A DNA stretch of 64,000 bases from Euglena gracilis (taxonomy: Eukaryota > Euglenida > Euglenophyceae > Euglenales): positions 64,558,257 to 64,622,256 of the forward strand of contig CP154956.1 in the NCBI GenBank assembly GCA_039621445.1, in the 5' to 3' direction. Position 1 is the first letter of the stretch. Each line of letters starts with the position of its first letter. Below, piece by piece: positions 52,423 through 64,000 of the stretch. Below the pieces are notes generated by a model. The model worked only from the letters and a program-made list of their open reading frames with translations. It had not been told where the DNA came from and did not search any database. The position numbers were made by a program, and so were the translations under genes.

Positions 52423-52447
52423 CTCAGGCGGCCGATCTCGCACTCGA
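52423..52447. repeat. diverged second copy of the element terminus
   Basis: CTCAGGCGGCCGATCTCGCA follows the right ATCAT and resembles the left terminus in the same orientation. It may be the decayed end of an older neighbouring element. Confidence 0.5.
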
Positions 52448-53284
52448 CATGTATTTGGCTGGCCACGGCGCACAAAGGTCCAATTTTTGAAAATACCAAT
52501 AAATGGCACCCAGATCTGAACACAGTCAGCATGTGGCCTGGTGCCATTGGACCGCAGGGGCAAGACGATTTGGGAAGGTGAGACTGAGCCCTACACGGAA
52601 CGCTCAAAATATTATGTATTATTTATTTCACCATTGTTTGGGGGGGGGGGATGCGCTAGCCTGCCCTCAGAAAAAAAAAGTGCAAAAATGCTCAAAATTT
52701 GAGAGAACACAATAACCACAAAAATGCAAAATTTGCCCAAAAACATGCAAACATGTCACCAAATCGACAATAATTGTGTGGAATTATGAGGAAATTTAAG
52801 TTTAAAAAAAAAACAAAAAAGTACAAAAATTTAAAAAAAAAAGTTAAAAATTTAAAAAAAATATAAAAATCAAAAAAAAAATGTGCTAAAAAAAAAAATG
52901 TGCTAAAAAAGAAATAAAAAAAAAAAAACGCGCAAAAAATGTGCAAATACATGCAGTTTATGAAAAATTAAAAAAATGCACAAAAATGTGAGAAAAAATG
53001 TGAAATGCATCCCCCCCCTGCATTGTTGAATACCCTCTTGTTTTAGAGTTCTTTTCAACAGGTTCCCAGCAGCTCGGTTGCTCTGAAGTGGATGAGGAAA
53101 CTGAATCCGAACCATGAGACCCAAAACATTTTTTGCTTAACTCCCACAGAGCAAAAGAGCGCACGGACCGGAAGACTGCCATTCATTGGTGGAGTCAGGT
53201 GCCCAGTGGCTGGGAAAACCACCGCAGTGTTCAAAGTTGGGGCAAGGCCCCAAGCCGCAGGGAGGCCGGAGGAGGGGAGGGGGC

Positions 53285-56200
53285 TCAGTGGAACAAGACA
53301 GTGCTCTGCAGGGCCCCCGCCAGGGCGTCCAAGTCCCGCAACACCGGACTGGTGGTGGGCAGCACCGCCGCGGCCCAGTCGCCCCCGGGCCTCCGCCGTC
53401 TCCCACGGAACGGGGCCCGGGGGCGGAAACGGTGCGCCAGGCGGACAGGAGGGCACACTGTCGATTGAAAAAAAGTGAAACCCCAACCGCTGCCACCGCA
53501 ACTGCCACAATCACACCAACAACAACAGGCACTCAACCCTCTCGCGGCGCGGGAGGCCCGGCCGCGGTACGCCCGCAGCAGCGCCGCGCCGCCAGCGTCC
53601 GGGGCATCCGCCGCCCACTCCTCCGCGCGGCGCCGGGCGCAGGCCACGACGTGGGGCAGCAGCAGCACCGCCTCCAGCACGTGAGCCACGCCGCGCTGCA
53701 CGGCGCTGGGCTGTGGGGTCGGGCCGGCGGGGGCCGACACTGCAGGGGGGTGGATGGCGGAGGCACCACCCCAGGCGTACGTTCCAATACCACGTTCAAG
53801 CCGCGGAAAAGTGAAGTTGATGGGTGAAAATCCACCTCCATATGAAATGTGAGGGGGCATGTGCAGGAATTGTTTTTAAGGTGCATTAAAAACCTGATAA
53901 AACTTAAATTTTTGGCCAAAATGTCTTTAAAAAAAACCCTTAAAAAAACCTCAACAAATTCGTCCTGGAAAACTTTTCGGATTCGAGCAAAAAGAAGTTG
54001 CAAAATCTTGGCAAAACACAAGCCAACTCTGGGGGGAAAATGATTTCTGGCACCGTTGAAACATTGTCTATCCACCCAAAACTCAAAAAAAGAGGGTTTT
54101 TGAACTTTTTGATTTTCAACCTAGACCGACGTTGGTTCGATGCCCGGATGGCCCTTGGACCACCCTTGGAAAATAGGAGCCTTAAAAAATTCTTAAAGTT
54201 TTTAAAATGCCTTCAAAAACCCAAAAAGAACCGAAAAAACTCCTCAAAAAGCCTAAAAGAATTTTGAGGGAAAAAATAATGCCTGGTTTGGGAGGGGGTA
54301 AAATAATGTCTGGGATCCTTGGGACTTGACTTTGGGTCTAGAAAAATGTTATTTTTGAATTTCTGGTTTGGTACATTGGATGCACAGGTCAGGCTTTTGC
54401 GTAATGACCTCGAGGGGCGGGGTGGGGGGGGTCCACTGGTTAGCCATTTTATCTAGACACCGGAAAAAAGCAACTAGCTGGACCCTTCCCCAGGTGGGTC
54501 CGGGGGTCCCCTGACTAGTGGGAGGACATTTTTTCAGTCAGAACACTGATAGGAAGACAAACATCACTGGCAAGGAGCAGGTATGTGTGAGCAGTGGGCT
54601 GGTGGCATGGGTGGGCTTTCGTCGGGTATTATTTTCTTTCAAGTTCTGAGGCATTTTATGTCATTCATGTTTTTCTATATAAAAAAAAACTCAGGCTTCT
54701 TTAATCTATTAATTTCCAAGGGCGGACCAAGGGCGAACTGAGGCCAGGCTTCGGCTTAAGGGTTAGCAGCCACATATCTCTTCAAGGTCCCTGGGGGGAT
54801 TGCTGGGCTAGGGCTGGAAATTTGGGTTGGCTAGAAATTTGGGCTGGCCAGTCCCCCCCCCCCGGGGGGGGAGGGGGGGAGGGCTGGACCCCAGTTGGAC
54901 CTGAGCTGGGCCAGGCGAGCCAAAATTGGACAATTGCCAAAAAAAGACCTGCAAAACACAGTTTGAAAGGAATAAGCTTCTGACAACCCTCCCAAAAACG
55001 CCCTGAAACACCCCCCAAACCCCCATTTTCGGCCAATTTTTCCAAAATTTTTCGGCTGGACCCTCCAAAAGGGGGCTGGCTAGAAGGCTACCTCCCCCCC
55101 CCCCTGTCCAACGACCGCTAATGTTTGTCTCTGACCGGGGGGGGGGGGGTCATTAAAATAGCCAATGTTCGTCTCTGACCAGCAGGGCGGTCCTTAAGCA
55201 AATAAAAAAAAAACTCCGCTGTCCCAGCACACTCAATGAAAATATACAGGAAAACGGAAAAATAAATTTGGCATTTCGTCGACAACAGGTCGACATCAGG
55301 GGAAAAAAACTGATTCTTGGCATCCTTGGAACATCGCCCATCCACCCAAATCATCAGAAAATGCGTTTTTTTTTTTGGACTTTTTAATTTTGGACCCCGT
55401 TCAAGTCCCAGTCCGGCCCTTGGTCGGCCCTTTGGCCGAAAGGGGGGGCGGTCCTTAAGAAAATTAAAAAAAAAACTTTCCCGTCCCTTAAGGACCGCCC
55501 TGCAGACCAGGGGGGGTGGTCGTTTAACAAGGGGGGGGTAACATTATCAAGTCTCATTTCCCCAAGATCGTATACGAAAAGATCCTCTCTGACCGGGGGG
55601 TGGTCGTTGGACCAGCCCGGTCGTGGGACAAGGGGGGGGGAGGTACCAGCACCCCCCCGGGGGGTGCTGCTGCAGCTGGGCTGGTCCAAAATTGTGGCTG
55701 GCTGCAGCAGCCCCCCCCCCCGGGGGTTTTGCAAATCCTTAAAGAGATGCATGTTTTGCAGCACCCCCCCGGGGGGACTGCAGCTAGTCCAAATTCGGCT
55801 GGTGCAAATCCTAGTGCACCCCCCCCCCTCCGGGGATCCGCTTGCAGTCCTTGCTGACCAGTGTGAAGCACCGGAATTTTTGACCCCCCCCCAAAACCTG
55901 TGTGCATGGGTGGGTTTTCGAAAAGAGGGTGCGTGGTTTTGAACCCAGGAAAATCCCCTGGGGGTTGCTTACCTCCCTATGTCTAACAAACCCCCACTGG
56001 AAAAATTTCCTCTGGAGGTGCGCGCCGAGGTGAAAATAGGAATTTAATGAGTTTTCTCCCTGATTTTGTTCCCAAAACCTGCCAAAAAATGGGCATTTTT
56101 GACACACGACCCGACCCCCCAGGGGTCGACCCACCCAGCCACTCAACCAAAACTGGGGGTGTCAAATTTTTCCAAAATTTTGTGGATCATGAGGGGATAA

Positions 56201-57619
56201 TGCAGGAAAAAATAACAAATGCGGAGTAAAAGTGTTCAAAATTGCTGTTGCTCACATTCCTGCAAGGATGCGAACCTGCAATTTTGGCTTGAAATACTGG
56301 GCCAAAAACGCCCAAACCAGCCCAGAATAGCCGAAAATACCTACCCCCCCCCCGGGAAACTGTCACCTGACAGGTTGGCCAGTACCGGGGACCCTGTCAA
56401 CTTCCTATACTGACAGGTTGGCCAGTACCAGGGACCCTGACAGTTTCCTGGGCGGGACCCTGACAATTTCCCGGGTAGGGCCGGTTGTGAAGGCGTTGGC
56501 GGTCGGGCAGTCGTAACAGGAGGTGCACGTACAGGAATTGACGATTGTGATGGTGCTGTTGCACGTACCGACAGCGCCGCTTGAGCAGGGGGTCTTGTTC
56601 TTTGTATGGGTACTGGTTGGTTGAACCTGCTGCTGATGCGGCAGGTTGGGATGAGGTTGATTGTGCAGTCGAAACTGCTTCACCCGTCTGCGGGGCCTTG
56701 GAAACTGAAACAGGTTGTGACGCAGTCGTAACTGCTTATACCGGTGTCGGTTGTGGTTCCGGGAAAGTCAATGAAAAATGACCCTGACAGGTTGGCCGGT
56801 ACCGGGGACCCTGACAACTTCCTATACTGACAGGTTGGCCGGTACCGGGGACCCTGACAGTTTCCCGGGCGGGACCCTGACAGGTTCTCGGGCATGACAG
56901 TTTCCCGGGGGGGGGGGTAGGTAGCCTAATTGATACAACGTGAATGTAAGTAGCCCAAAATACCGCAAACTGGCTCCAAAATGAACCAAATTATAATATA
57001 ATCCCAAATCTATGACTTATGCAAAAAAGATTGGACTGTATGGAACTCTCCCTTGCTTTAGGAACACGTTTTTACCTCCCTCCTGGTCCTCCTGAGGATC
57101 AGAAAGTGTTGGTGTAAACCACCACCCAGGATAAACATGTATCCCTTCCAGGGATATAGTATAGGGAAGCCCTGAGGGGGGGGGGGTCGGACCCCACCCT
57201 CCTATTTCAAACAGACGACTGAGAAAAAAAACTTAAAATGTAGAAACAGTGCAGAACTGATGGGTTTGAGCTTTCTCCACATCACAATGCAATAAATAAA
57301 ACTAACTAATGAATAAACACACACAACAAAAATGTGTTGAGTTATTTTCTTAAGATGAACAAAAAATTGAGGATTTTCGAGGGAAAAAAACCTCAAAACA
57401 TCCTACTTGGGGGGGTCAAGGCGGTGGCTGCGGACCAACTCTTTCCAAACATTTTAGTACCAATGCCCTCCAACGGAAGAAACCCCCTACCTCTCTCTCA
57501 AACATCCTTGCCCCCTCAGGACAACTTTGACTGCCCAAACAATAAGCCCGTGCATGATCCAAAATTGCTCTCGCCATAAAAACAAGAATGAAAAGAAATG
57601 ATGATGATGGTGGTGGTGG

Positions 57620-57653
<34 letters not shown>

Positions 57654-60600
57654 TCATAAAAAATGATACAAAATGTTTCCTTGAACAGAAAAAAATTGGC
57701 TTTTCTGGGCCTGAAAAAAAAACTTCATTTTCTTCATTGCTTTTTCCCAAGAAAGCAAATCATGCGGGATTATTCAGGATTATTATGCAGGATTATGTGG
57801 TCCGCAATCCCCCCCCAAACCCCACCCAAAATTGGCAAAAACTCTTGAAAAAATTTCCGGTCCGGCGTTTGGCCTGGCCGGACTGACCAATACATTCCAC
57901 CACTTGGGGGGGACCAGCGGCCGTCACTCTCGACCCCCCCCCCCGCCCCAAAGGCAGGGGTCACACCAGAGTTCAACGACTCTGTGGGTGCGCCGCCTGT
58001 CCCCTGCAACGCGCAGAACAACGCTGACGGCACTGCAGGGGCCGCAGATACTAAAAGCATGTGCGACGCTGTCGGATTCATTGATGACAGACTGCAGGCC
58101 ACGTGGGAGACTTCCTGCAAAGGTTGACCGCTTGGGGCTGGGTGTTGACATTCCAATTTCAAAAACAAGCCATCCATCCGCTCCTCTGCAATGGGGAGTT
58201 AAAAAATCAAACAATTCAGAGGATGAATATGAGCGATTGAAATTCTTGCTGGCCATGCTTGGGTGATGGGCTCATGCTTGTGCTTACCAACCGGGGGGGG
58301 AGGGGGGTGGGTGCTATAGGGTGCCTGCCCCTAGCAGGCACACCCCTTAGTTGCACTAAGGCTTCTTGTCTGTTTATGCCCGGCGCCAACTTCGCTTCTG
58401 GCCCAGCTTGCAGTGTGGTGAGTGGCCAGGTACCCCTTACACCAGTGCTCTTTTGTTGCTTCGCCTGGCCGGGTGAGCAACTCTGGTGTAATTCCAGCAC
58501 TGTAGGGACATACACTCACCTTGTGTGGTTGGTGTGGTTCCCGTGGGTGGGTCTACACCCTTGCGCCCCAGTGCTGCTCTTGCCTCCTACCCTCTTCCCA
58601 CTTTTCTGTGCGGGGGATGCATGGTGCGGGCACAACACCATGACTTGAAAAATTCTAGCAGGCAAATTCTAGCCTAGCAGGCACACCCCCCGGGGGGGGT
58701 CTGGGGGACCCAGAAAACTTTCATTGAAAATGGGCTTTTCTCTGGGCCCCTGGCGCAGAAGGAGGGGGGAGCCTGAGGCGGAGGGGGGTGCCTGCTGTGG
58801 GCAGGCACCCCCAAAAACCCTACCCCCCCCCCGCGGGGGGGGGGGTCGGATGGGGTGCTATAGGGTGCCTGCCCCTAGCACCCCCCCCGCAGGGTAGGCA
58901 CCTGACTAAGCACAAGCCTGGCTGGGCTATTGGGCAAAAGCAATACACCATTGCTCGGTTTTGCTTTGCTTGCATGCTTTGACACTGCAATGAAAATCTA
59001 TTTTGTTTGCAGCGGATTTATTTTCTTTATTTTCTTATCCGGAAGATGACCCTGGGAAAGGTGGATAAGAACCGGCGGGGTGGTCCTCCAGGCATGGAGA
59101 GGTCCAAAGACACGTGCTTTTTTTAAATAAAAAAAAGGCTGCACTGTCTTCCCTGAACTTTGTCCATTTTTTTCCACGGTGTTCCTCAATCGGCGCTGCC
59201 TCAGAGCTCCTGCGGTCTGCTCGGGGCTGGCCCATCTGCTCCCCCAACGGGGCGGTCCTCCTGCAGCAGGGGGCAGTGCTGCAGCCACGCCATCCGCCGC
59301 ACGCCGGGCGGCGCGCACGCCAGCAGCGCGGCGGCGGGGCCGGCGGCGGTTTGGGGGACGGGGCCGGGCTTGCGGCAGGGCCCCGGGACCTCCATATGGA
59401 GGCGGGGAAGGCCCGGCGAAAGGAAGAAGGTCCGAAAACCCACCCCCTAGACACACAAACACATCAAACACATTACAAATAAAAGCCCACCCACCCACCC
59501 ACCGACTCCAATCTGCCTGCTTGGACACTCACCAACCCACCCACATCCACACCTACTGCCCCATCCACACACGCATCCACCCACACAGGCAGACACACAT
59601 TTGCATGTAATAATGCACATGGTTGTGGGTATGAGGCAAACATCATTACTGGGAAGCAGAAGAGGTGGATTGCCGGTGCCCTGCAGGCAGGACTCCTCCT
59701 CGCTTGCTGCCATGTGGCCAAATGGCTCCCAGCCCTGTGAGATGGAGAAGGACAAGTTGTGAAGGGTGGATGGATGCAATGCAAGGATGAGGAAGTCCTT
59801 TTGGGAAGAGGGAATGGGGGCGCACTCTTCCTCCATGTGGCCATGACAGCGCCAGAGAAAGCCCAGTCGCTTCTATGCTTGGCATGCAGTGAAATAGGCT
59901 GTCTCCCCAGAGCCTGAATAATAGAGAGACACTGTTCGTTCAGTACGGAACGGGAATAATTCTCCAAAAGGACCCAGTGGGTTACATCCCCCCCCCTGTC
60001 CTTGACACGCCAAAATACTAGCAAAATGTGGTTGACACAGCGGGCATGTCAGGGACACGCCATGTAATGTGCACTGTACAATAAAGAAAATTGCATTTTG
60101 GGTACAGGAGAAGTGCGGTTGACGCGGGGGGTGTCATAGACAAGCCTTGTCAAGGACAAGGGGGATGCACCGAAAGCCAAAACTTTAACTTCAATTTGAG
60201 GGCGGGGGGGGGGGCTATTTTGCATCAGCCTCTCTTTCCATCCCAAATATTTTCTTTGTGGTAGAATCCAGAATCCGTACATCGTTTTTCTTTCAGAAGC
60301 AGAAAATTCTCCTTGAGCGAGGCAAAAATCAACACAAAACAGGAAGCCAAAAGTTGAGACAGATATCCATTCATGTTAAAAAAGTTCAAACCCCCGGGTT
60401 TCAACTCCGGCAGACGTAAATTTTCCTAAAACAGGGTCGAAACCCCCGTTGCGAGTCGTGAAAATCCCGAGGAGTATTTAATAGTACTATGGGGATGGAT
60501 CGGCTGGACTTTCATTGCTGAAAACCAGCTGGGTGGTCAGGTTTTTTGGGGGGGTGGACGATTCAGTTATGTTCCCAGCTGCACAACGCCACACACCTCA

Positions 60601-60805
60601 TGGACCTCCCGGGCCGCCCACATGGCCAGCGCGCCGCATGCATCCCGCTCCGAAACGTGCGTCCAATACAAGGCCGGCCACCGCTGCCGCCATTCCCGCA
60701 GCCCCCGCAGCACCGCTGCCCATGCCCCGACCTCGACACCGTCCGCCGCCGTAACCACCACCGAGCTGTCTGGCATGGCCTCCGAGCGGTGCCGGTCTGC
60801 CGCGA
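53285..60805 (-). CDS. unrecognised protein, 3' part of gene (four exons)
   Basis: Exons 60597-60805, 59249-59389, 57967-58114 and 53285-53739 have GT donors and AG acceptors with compatible phases (2-nt entry, 0, 0, 1) and end in TGA at 53285-53287. The first exon reads AADRHRSEAMPDSSVVV then GAWAAVLRGLREWRQRW and is strongly GC3-biased. The last reads AVQRGVAHVLEAVLLLPH, then RAEEWAADAPDAGGAAL, and ends LRDLDALAGALQSTVLFH. The third exon has weaker codon bias and could be read in another frame. The last exon stays open across a stretch rich in TGT codons (53458-53537) that resembles a short intron, but removing it would break the frame. I do not recognise the family; parts look like helical, alanine-rich segments. 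The 5' end is not seen before the gap at 61375. Confidence 0.5.
56341..56920. mobile_element. 580-bp inverted-repeat element with internal direct repeat
   Basis: CTAC10-GGGAAACTGTCA at 56341-56365 is mirrored by TGACAGTTTCCC-G11-TAG at 56895-56920. A roughly 100-bp unit containing ACAGGTTGGCC and GGTACCGGGGACCCTGACA occurs at 56366-56470 and again at 56783-56880. It lies in the last intron of the unrecognised gene. Confidence 0.7.
57597..57655. repeat. (GAT)n microsatellite
   Basis: GATGATGGTGGT then tandem GAT. Confidence 0.95.
58344..58655. repeat. dispersed 310-bp repeat, copy 3
   Basis: Full-length copy, above 90% identical to 39043-39354 by eye, flanked by the GCCTGCCCCTAGCAGGCA family. 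It lies in an intron of the unrecognised gene. Confidence 0.85.
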
Positions 60806-61374
60806 CTGGGGAAGGGCGAAGGCCCTCCCGGTGTAGAGTGTCGCCAACATCGGGACACGGCCGCTACGGCAGGCACTTGCCGGGAGCCATTCCTGACAAA
60901 TCAACAGAAAAAACTGACCCGCCTTTGCTGAATCCATAGACATTGCAGTCCCATCTGTTGCATATTCTGTGTTGACGGGAGCAGCACAGAACCTAACCCA
61001 CAGTAATGTGTTGAGAACAAAAGGGTTTCTGCATCCTTAAACATTCCTCATGCCAAACAGAGATAAAAATTTCTTCAGGGTGAGAAACGTTGTATGGCCA
61101 ACATTTCAAGACATGATTTCGTGCGGTTTTATATGCTGCGTCGTGTGTATGCCTGGTCTTAGACAATTAGAGGCACCCCCCCCCCGGGCTGAGTGTTGCA
61201 ACGCCTCAAAATTCAGCCTAATCAGAGGTTTTTTTTAGAACCTGGGCGGGTCCGGATAAACCCCCCCCCAGGGGGGACTCGGGGGGGGGGGGACCACTTT
61301 GAGGGGTCAATTTGGGTTCCAAAAACTTTTAACACCCGCCTCTGTCGCGGTGTTAGCCCTCAGCCCTCAGCCCG

Positions 61375-61387
61375 NNNNNNNNNNNNN
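61375..61387. other. assembly gap (13 N)
   Basis: Run of N. Sequence order and distance across it cannot be trusted. Confidence 0.99.
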
Positions 61388-61436
61388 TGTGTGTGTGCTG
61401 TGAGTATGTTGCGGGTGCGTGCACATGCTTATGGAT

Positions 61437-61476
<40 letters not shown>

Positions 61477-64000
61477 CAGATGAGCAGGGAGCAAATGAAA
61501 AAACAAGTTGAAAGAACATGTATTCAAAAAAAGGCTGACAGAGGAGCACCCCCCAGGCACACATGTCCTCAAACACACATAAATACGCTCATCCTTCTTG
61601 TTGAGCGTTGTGCGCTCTCGTACTCATTCAATCATCTTAGGCGGCCTAACTCGCACTTAGCTTTGAAAGTGACTGTAAATTTGCGCCAACGCGCAAATCC
61701 CAAAAAAGTTTGGGTTTCGAACACCGTGGCCTGAGACTCCAGACAGTCTGAAAATAATGTCTCCCTGCACCCCAGGGCCTGGGGACGAAAGCAACGACCT
61801 GGAACTCCACGGTCCACGGACACAGCACTCCCGGGTCCCAGTGTGCATGAACACACAGCGCCGGGTGATGAAACAAGGGGATTCCATTGTGCATTTGCGC
61901 TTTGGCGCAAAATTTTTTTTATTACAAAAAAAATTTGCGCTTTGGCGCAAATTTTTGACTTTTTTGTAATTCAACATGTGGGTGACCATTGCCGCACTTG
62001 GACAATGATAACAACATATATGTCAACATGTGTTTCCCTTTGCGCCAAAGCGCAATGAGTAGGCTCATGAAGAATGAAAATTTAAGAGTTACCTTGCGCC
62101 AAGGCGCAAATAGAAATACAATTTTCAAAATTGCAAAAGCAACATGGCTTGCGCCGAAGCGCAAATATAACTGTTTAAAACTTATCTCACAACGCAGGGA
62201 GAGAACGGCCCTGATAGAGTATGAACACCAGAGGGGATAGAGCACAAAATTGTAGTGCAGGTGGACGGAAGCCTACTCTCAGTCACGTTGACTTAAAATT
62301 GGTCAACATTGCGCGTTGGCGCAAGTGCCACGTTGCTTTTACAGTTTTAAAAATGTATTTCTACTTGCGCTTTGGCGCAATATAACTCTTAAATTTCCAT
62401 TCTGCATAAGCCTGCCCATTGCGCTACGGCGCAACAGCCATCAATTTTTATTTTCTATTTTTATCACTGCCGGTGGAGAGAGCAGTCCTGGAAGCATCTC
62501 ATCACCAGAGCGAACAGAGCTCAAATGGAGGGAAGCCTTGCCTGGGACAGGAAGCCAATCCCCTGGTCTGTGAAAACAACCACCAACTTCTTGATATCCA
62601 GACGTGCCTTGTCCTGTGCGTTGTGAGCCCAACTGCCAGTGCCAGAGATTCCTCCCACTTGCCTCGTAGTTAAGCATGCCCGAGGGCCCTTCTTTTTGGC
62701 TGCCGACTTTTGAAAGTCGGAAAATACCTTTTTGGAAAAGAACAGGCACCAGATGAACCCTGGGAATCACAGCCGAGGAAACAGTTTTGGGCGCCAAAAA
62801 GGTGTTTTAAAGAAGCTCGTCACCCCCCTTTCCTCACCAAGGATTTGAAGCACACAACTTTGGGGATGAGCGAATGGAATTGAGAGATCGAAATGGTGCA
62901 TTAACAACGGCGGAGAAGGGAAGACATGTTGACACACTTTTTTTTTCAGTAATTGCAACCCACCAGACAGCCACATCACACCAGGCAGATGGAGGAGATG
63001 GTTCAGCTGAAAAAGATCTTTCTGTCAACATCCCAAAAAACCCTACTTTGTGCACCGAGTGCAAGGTCACTGAGGCTCCACAGCCCACCGCCCACGATTC
63101 GTCTTATTGGAACAGCCACTGCCTCCCCAGTGCCTGAATAGTTCAAAAGCGCCAACCCAGTTTTGGGCACAGCAGCGCTCAAACCCCCCTCATCATTCTC
63201 CTCTATCGCCCACCTTCTCACGGAGCACGAACACATTCAAATACATCTGCTTTTTGAAAAGACATTTGCGCTTTAGCGCAAATTTTTAACTTGCGCTTAA
63301 GCGCAAATTAAAAATTTGCGCTTAAGCGCAAGTTAAAACAGAAGCCCCCTGAGCTTATGGGAGTCCCTCTGATGTGTTACGGTGTGTTGGGGGCCTCTCT
63401 GCACGGCCAGTGTGCGGGCTTGGTGAGGAAATACCTTGCGCCGAAGCGCAAAGCATCATACAAAAAACGAGAAGTGCAAACAGGGGGTTGACGTGTAATC
63501 TGAATGATCAAGCAGTGCATTACGTAGGTATGTCCTTTGCGCTTCGGCGCAAGGTATTTCCTCACCAAGCCCGCACACTGGCCGTGCAGAGAGGGGCCCC
63601 CAACACACCGTAACACATCAGAGGGACTCCCATAAGCTCAGGGGGCTTCTGTTTTAACTTGCGCTTAAGCGAAGCGCAAGTTAAAAATTTGCGCTTAAGC
63701 GCAAATGTCCACAAACATTGCCTTCTGTGCCCGGCAGTGTGGGGCTTGGCGTTGCTCACCAAGCCCCACATTGCTGTTGGGAGAGGTCCCTGGGCTTGCC
63801 CTCAATCCCCCCAACCCCCCCCACCTGGGTGGTTCCTGCTGTACCGCTCCTCACACTTCAAGCACCCAGGGATCACAACTCTGTGACATGCCGTTTTTTT
63901 CCAACTTTTCACAACGTGTGTGTAGAGTCCACCCTCTGGATGCCTCAGCAGCCAACTCTTCACGGACATATCACAGAGCCAAAAAAAGCAACAAAAAGGG
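61388..64000. repeat. second copy of 49463-52062 after the gap
   Basis: Near-identical over 2.6 kb. Differences seen: (CA)17 instead of (CA)12; A at 61875 for G at 49940; loss of CC in the GGGGGCCCC run near 63394; and a 5-nt insertion near 63670. Flanking DNA beyond the TIR element is included, so this is not a new insertion. Most likely an allele or misjoined contig end; a tandem or segmental duplication is possible. Confidence 0.9.

Larger units (their letters stand above)
49197..53284. other. intergenic spacer upstream of TRMT6
   Basis: Holds TG/CA microsatellites (49310-49540), the TIR element, and an A/T-rich tract 52680-53000 with long A runs. No supported gene. Confidence 0.7.

Noticed and set aside
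53458-53537. 80-nt GT-AG intron in the last exon of the unrecognised gene
   Set aside because: Removing 80 nt breaks the frame of the clearly coding 3' part; the unspliced frame is open throughout.

Overview
**Organism.** This is eukaryotic nuclear DNA. It is rich in repeats, with dozens of G or C homopolymers and many microsatellites. It carries short, GC3-rich exons separated by long introns. Every coding exon I can support is on the minus strand. Two genes could be rebuilt exon by exon by comparison with remembered family proteins: TRMT6 (tRNA m1A58 methyltransferase non-catalytic subunit) and EXOC7 (Exo70, exocyst). Both mix ordinary GT-AG introns with introns lacking GT-AG ends, whose two ends pair with each other: CAG at +4 to +6 faces CTG at -8 to -6. 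That is the signature of euglenid nonconventional introns. Together with all genes lying on one strand, it suggests a Euglena-like organism. The species is inferred, not shown.

**Layout, minus strand, 5' to 3' (right to left).** 61388-64000 is a near-identical second copy of 49463-52062, placed after a 13-N gap at 61375-61387. 60805-53285 holds the 3' part of an unrecognised gene (four phase-compatible exons). 53284-49197 is intergenic and contains a 2.7-kb element (49701-52417) with terminal inverted repeats, packed with 17 palindromes of the form TTGCGC-N4-GCGCAA. 49196-40606 is TRMT6 (9 exons, 454 aa). 40605-38575 is intergenic, with a dispersed repeat. 38574-23656 is EXOC7 (18 exons, 590 aa). 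20645 to about 14548 (perhaps 13612) is a SIP5/DA2-type zinc-finger protein gene. From about 12.1 kb to the left edge there are isolated exons of one or more unrecognised genes.

**Between genes.** Introns and spacers hold microsatellites, inverted-repeat elements whose ends carry C or G runs, and several dispersed repeat families. I see no rRNA, tRNA, CRISPR array or bacterial-type operon. The recognised genes act in unrelated housekeeping processes (tRNA modification, exocytosis, probably ubiquitin-type signalling), so they do not form a pathway. Intron coordinates are by-eye predictions resting on frame continuity, homology and base pairing; no transcript was available.
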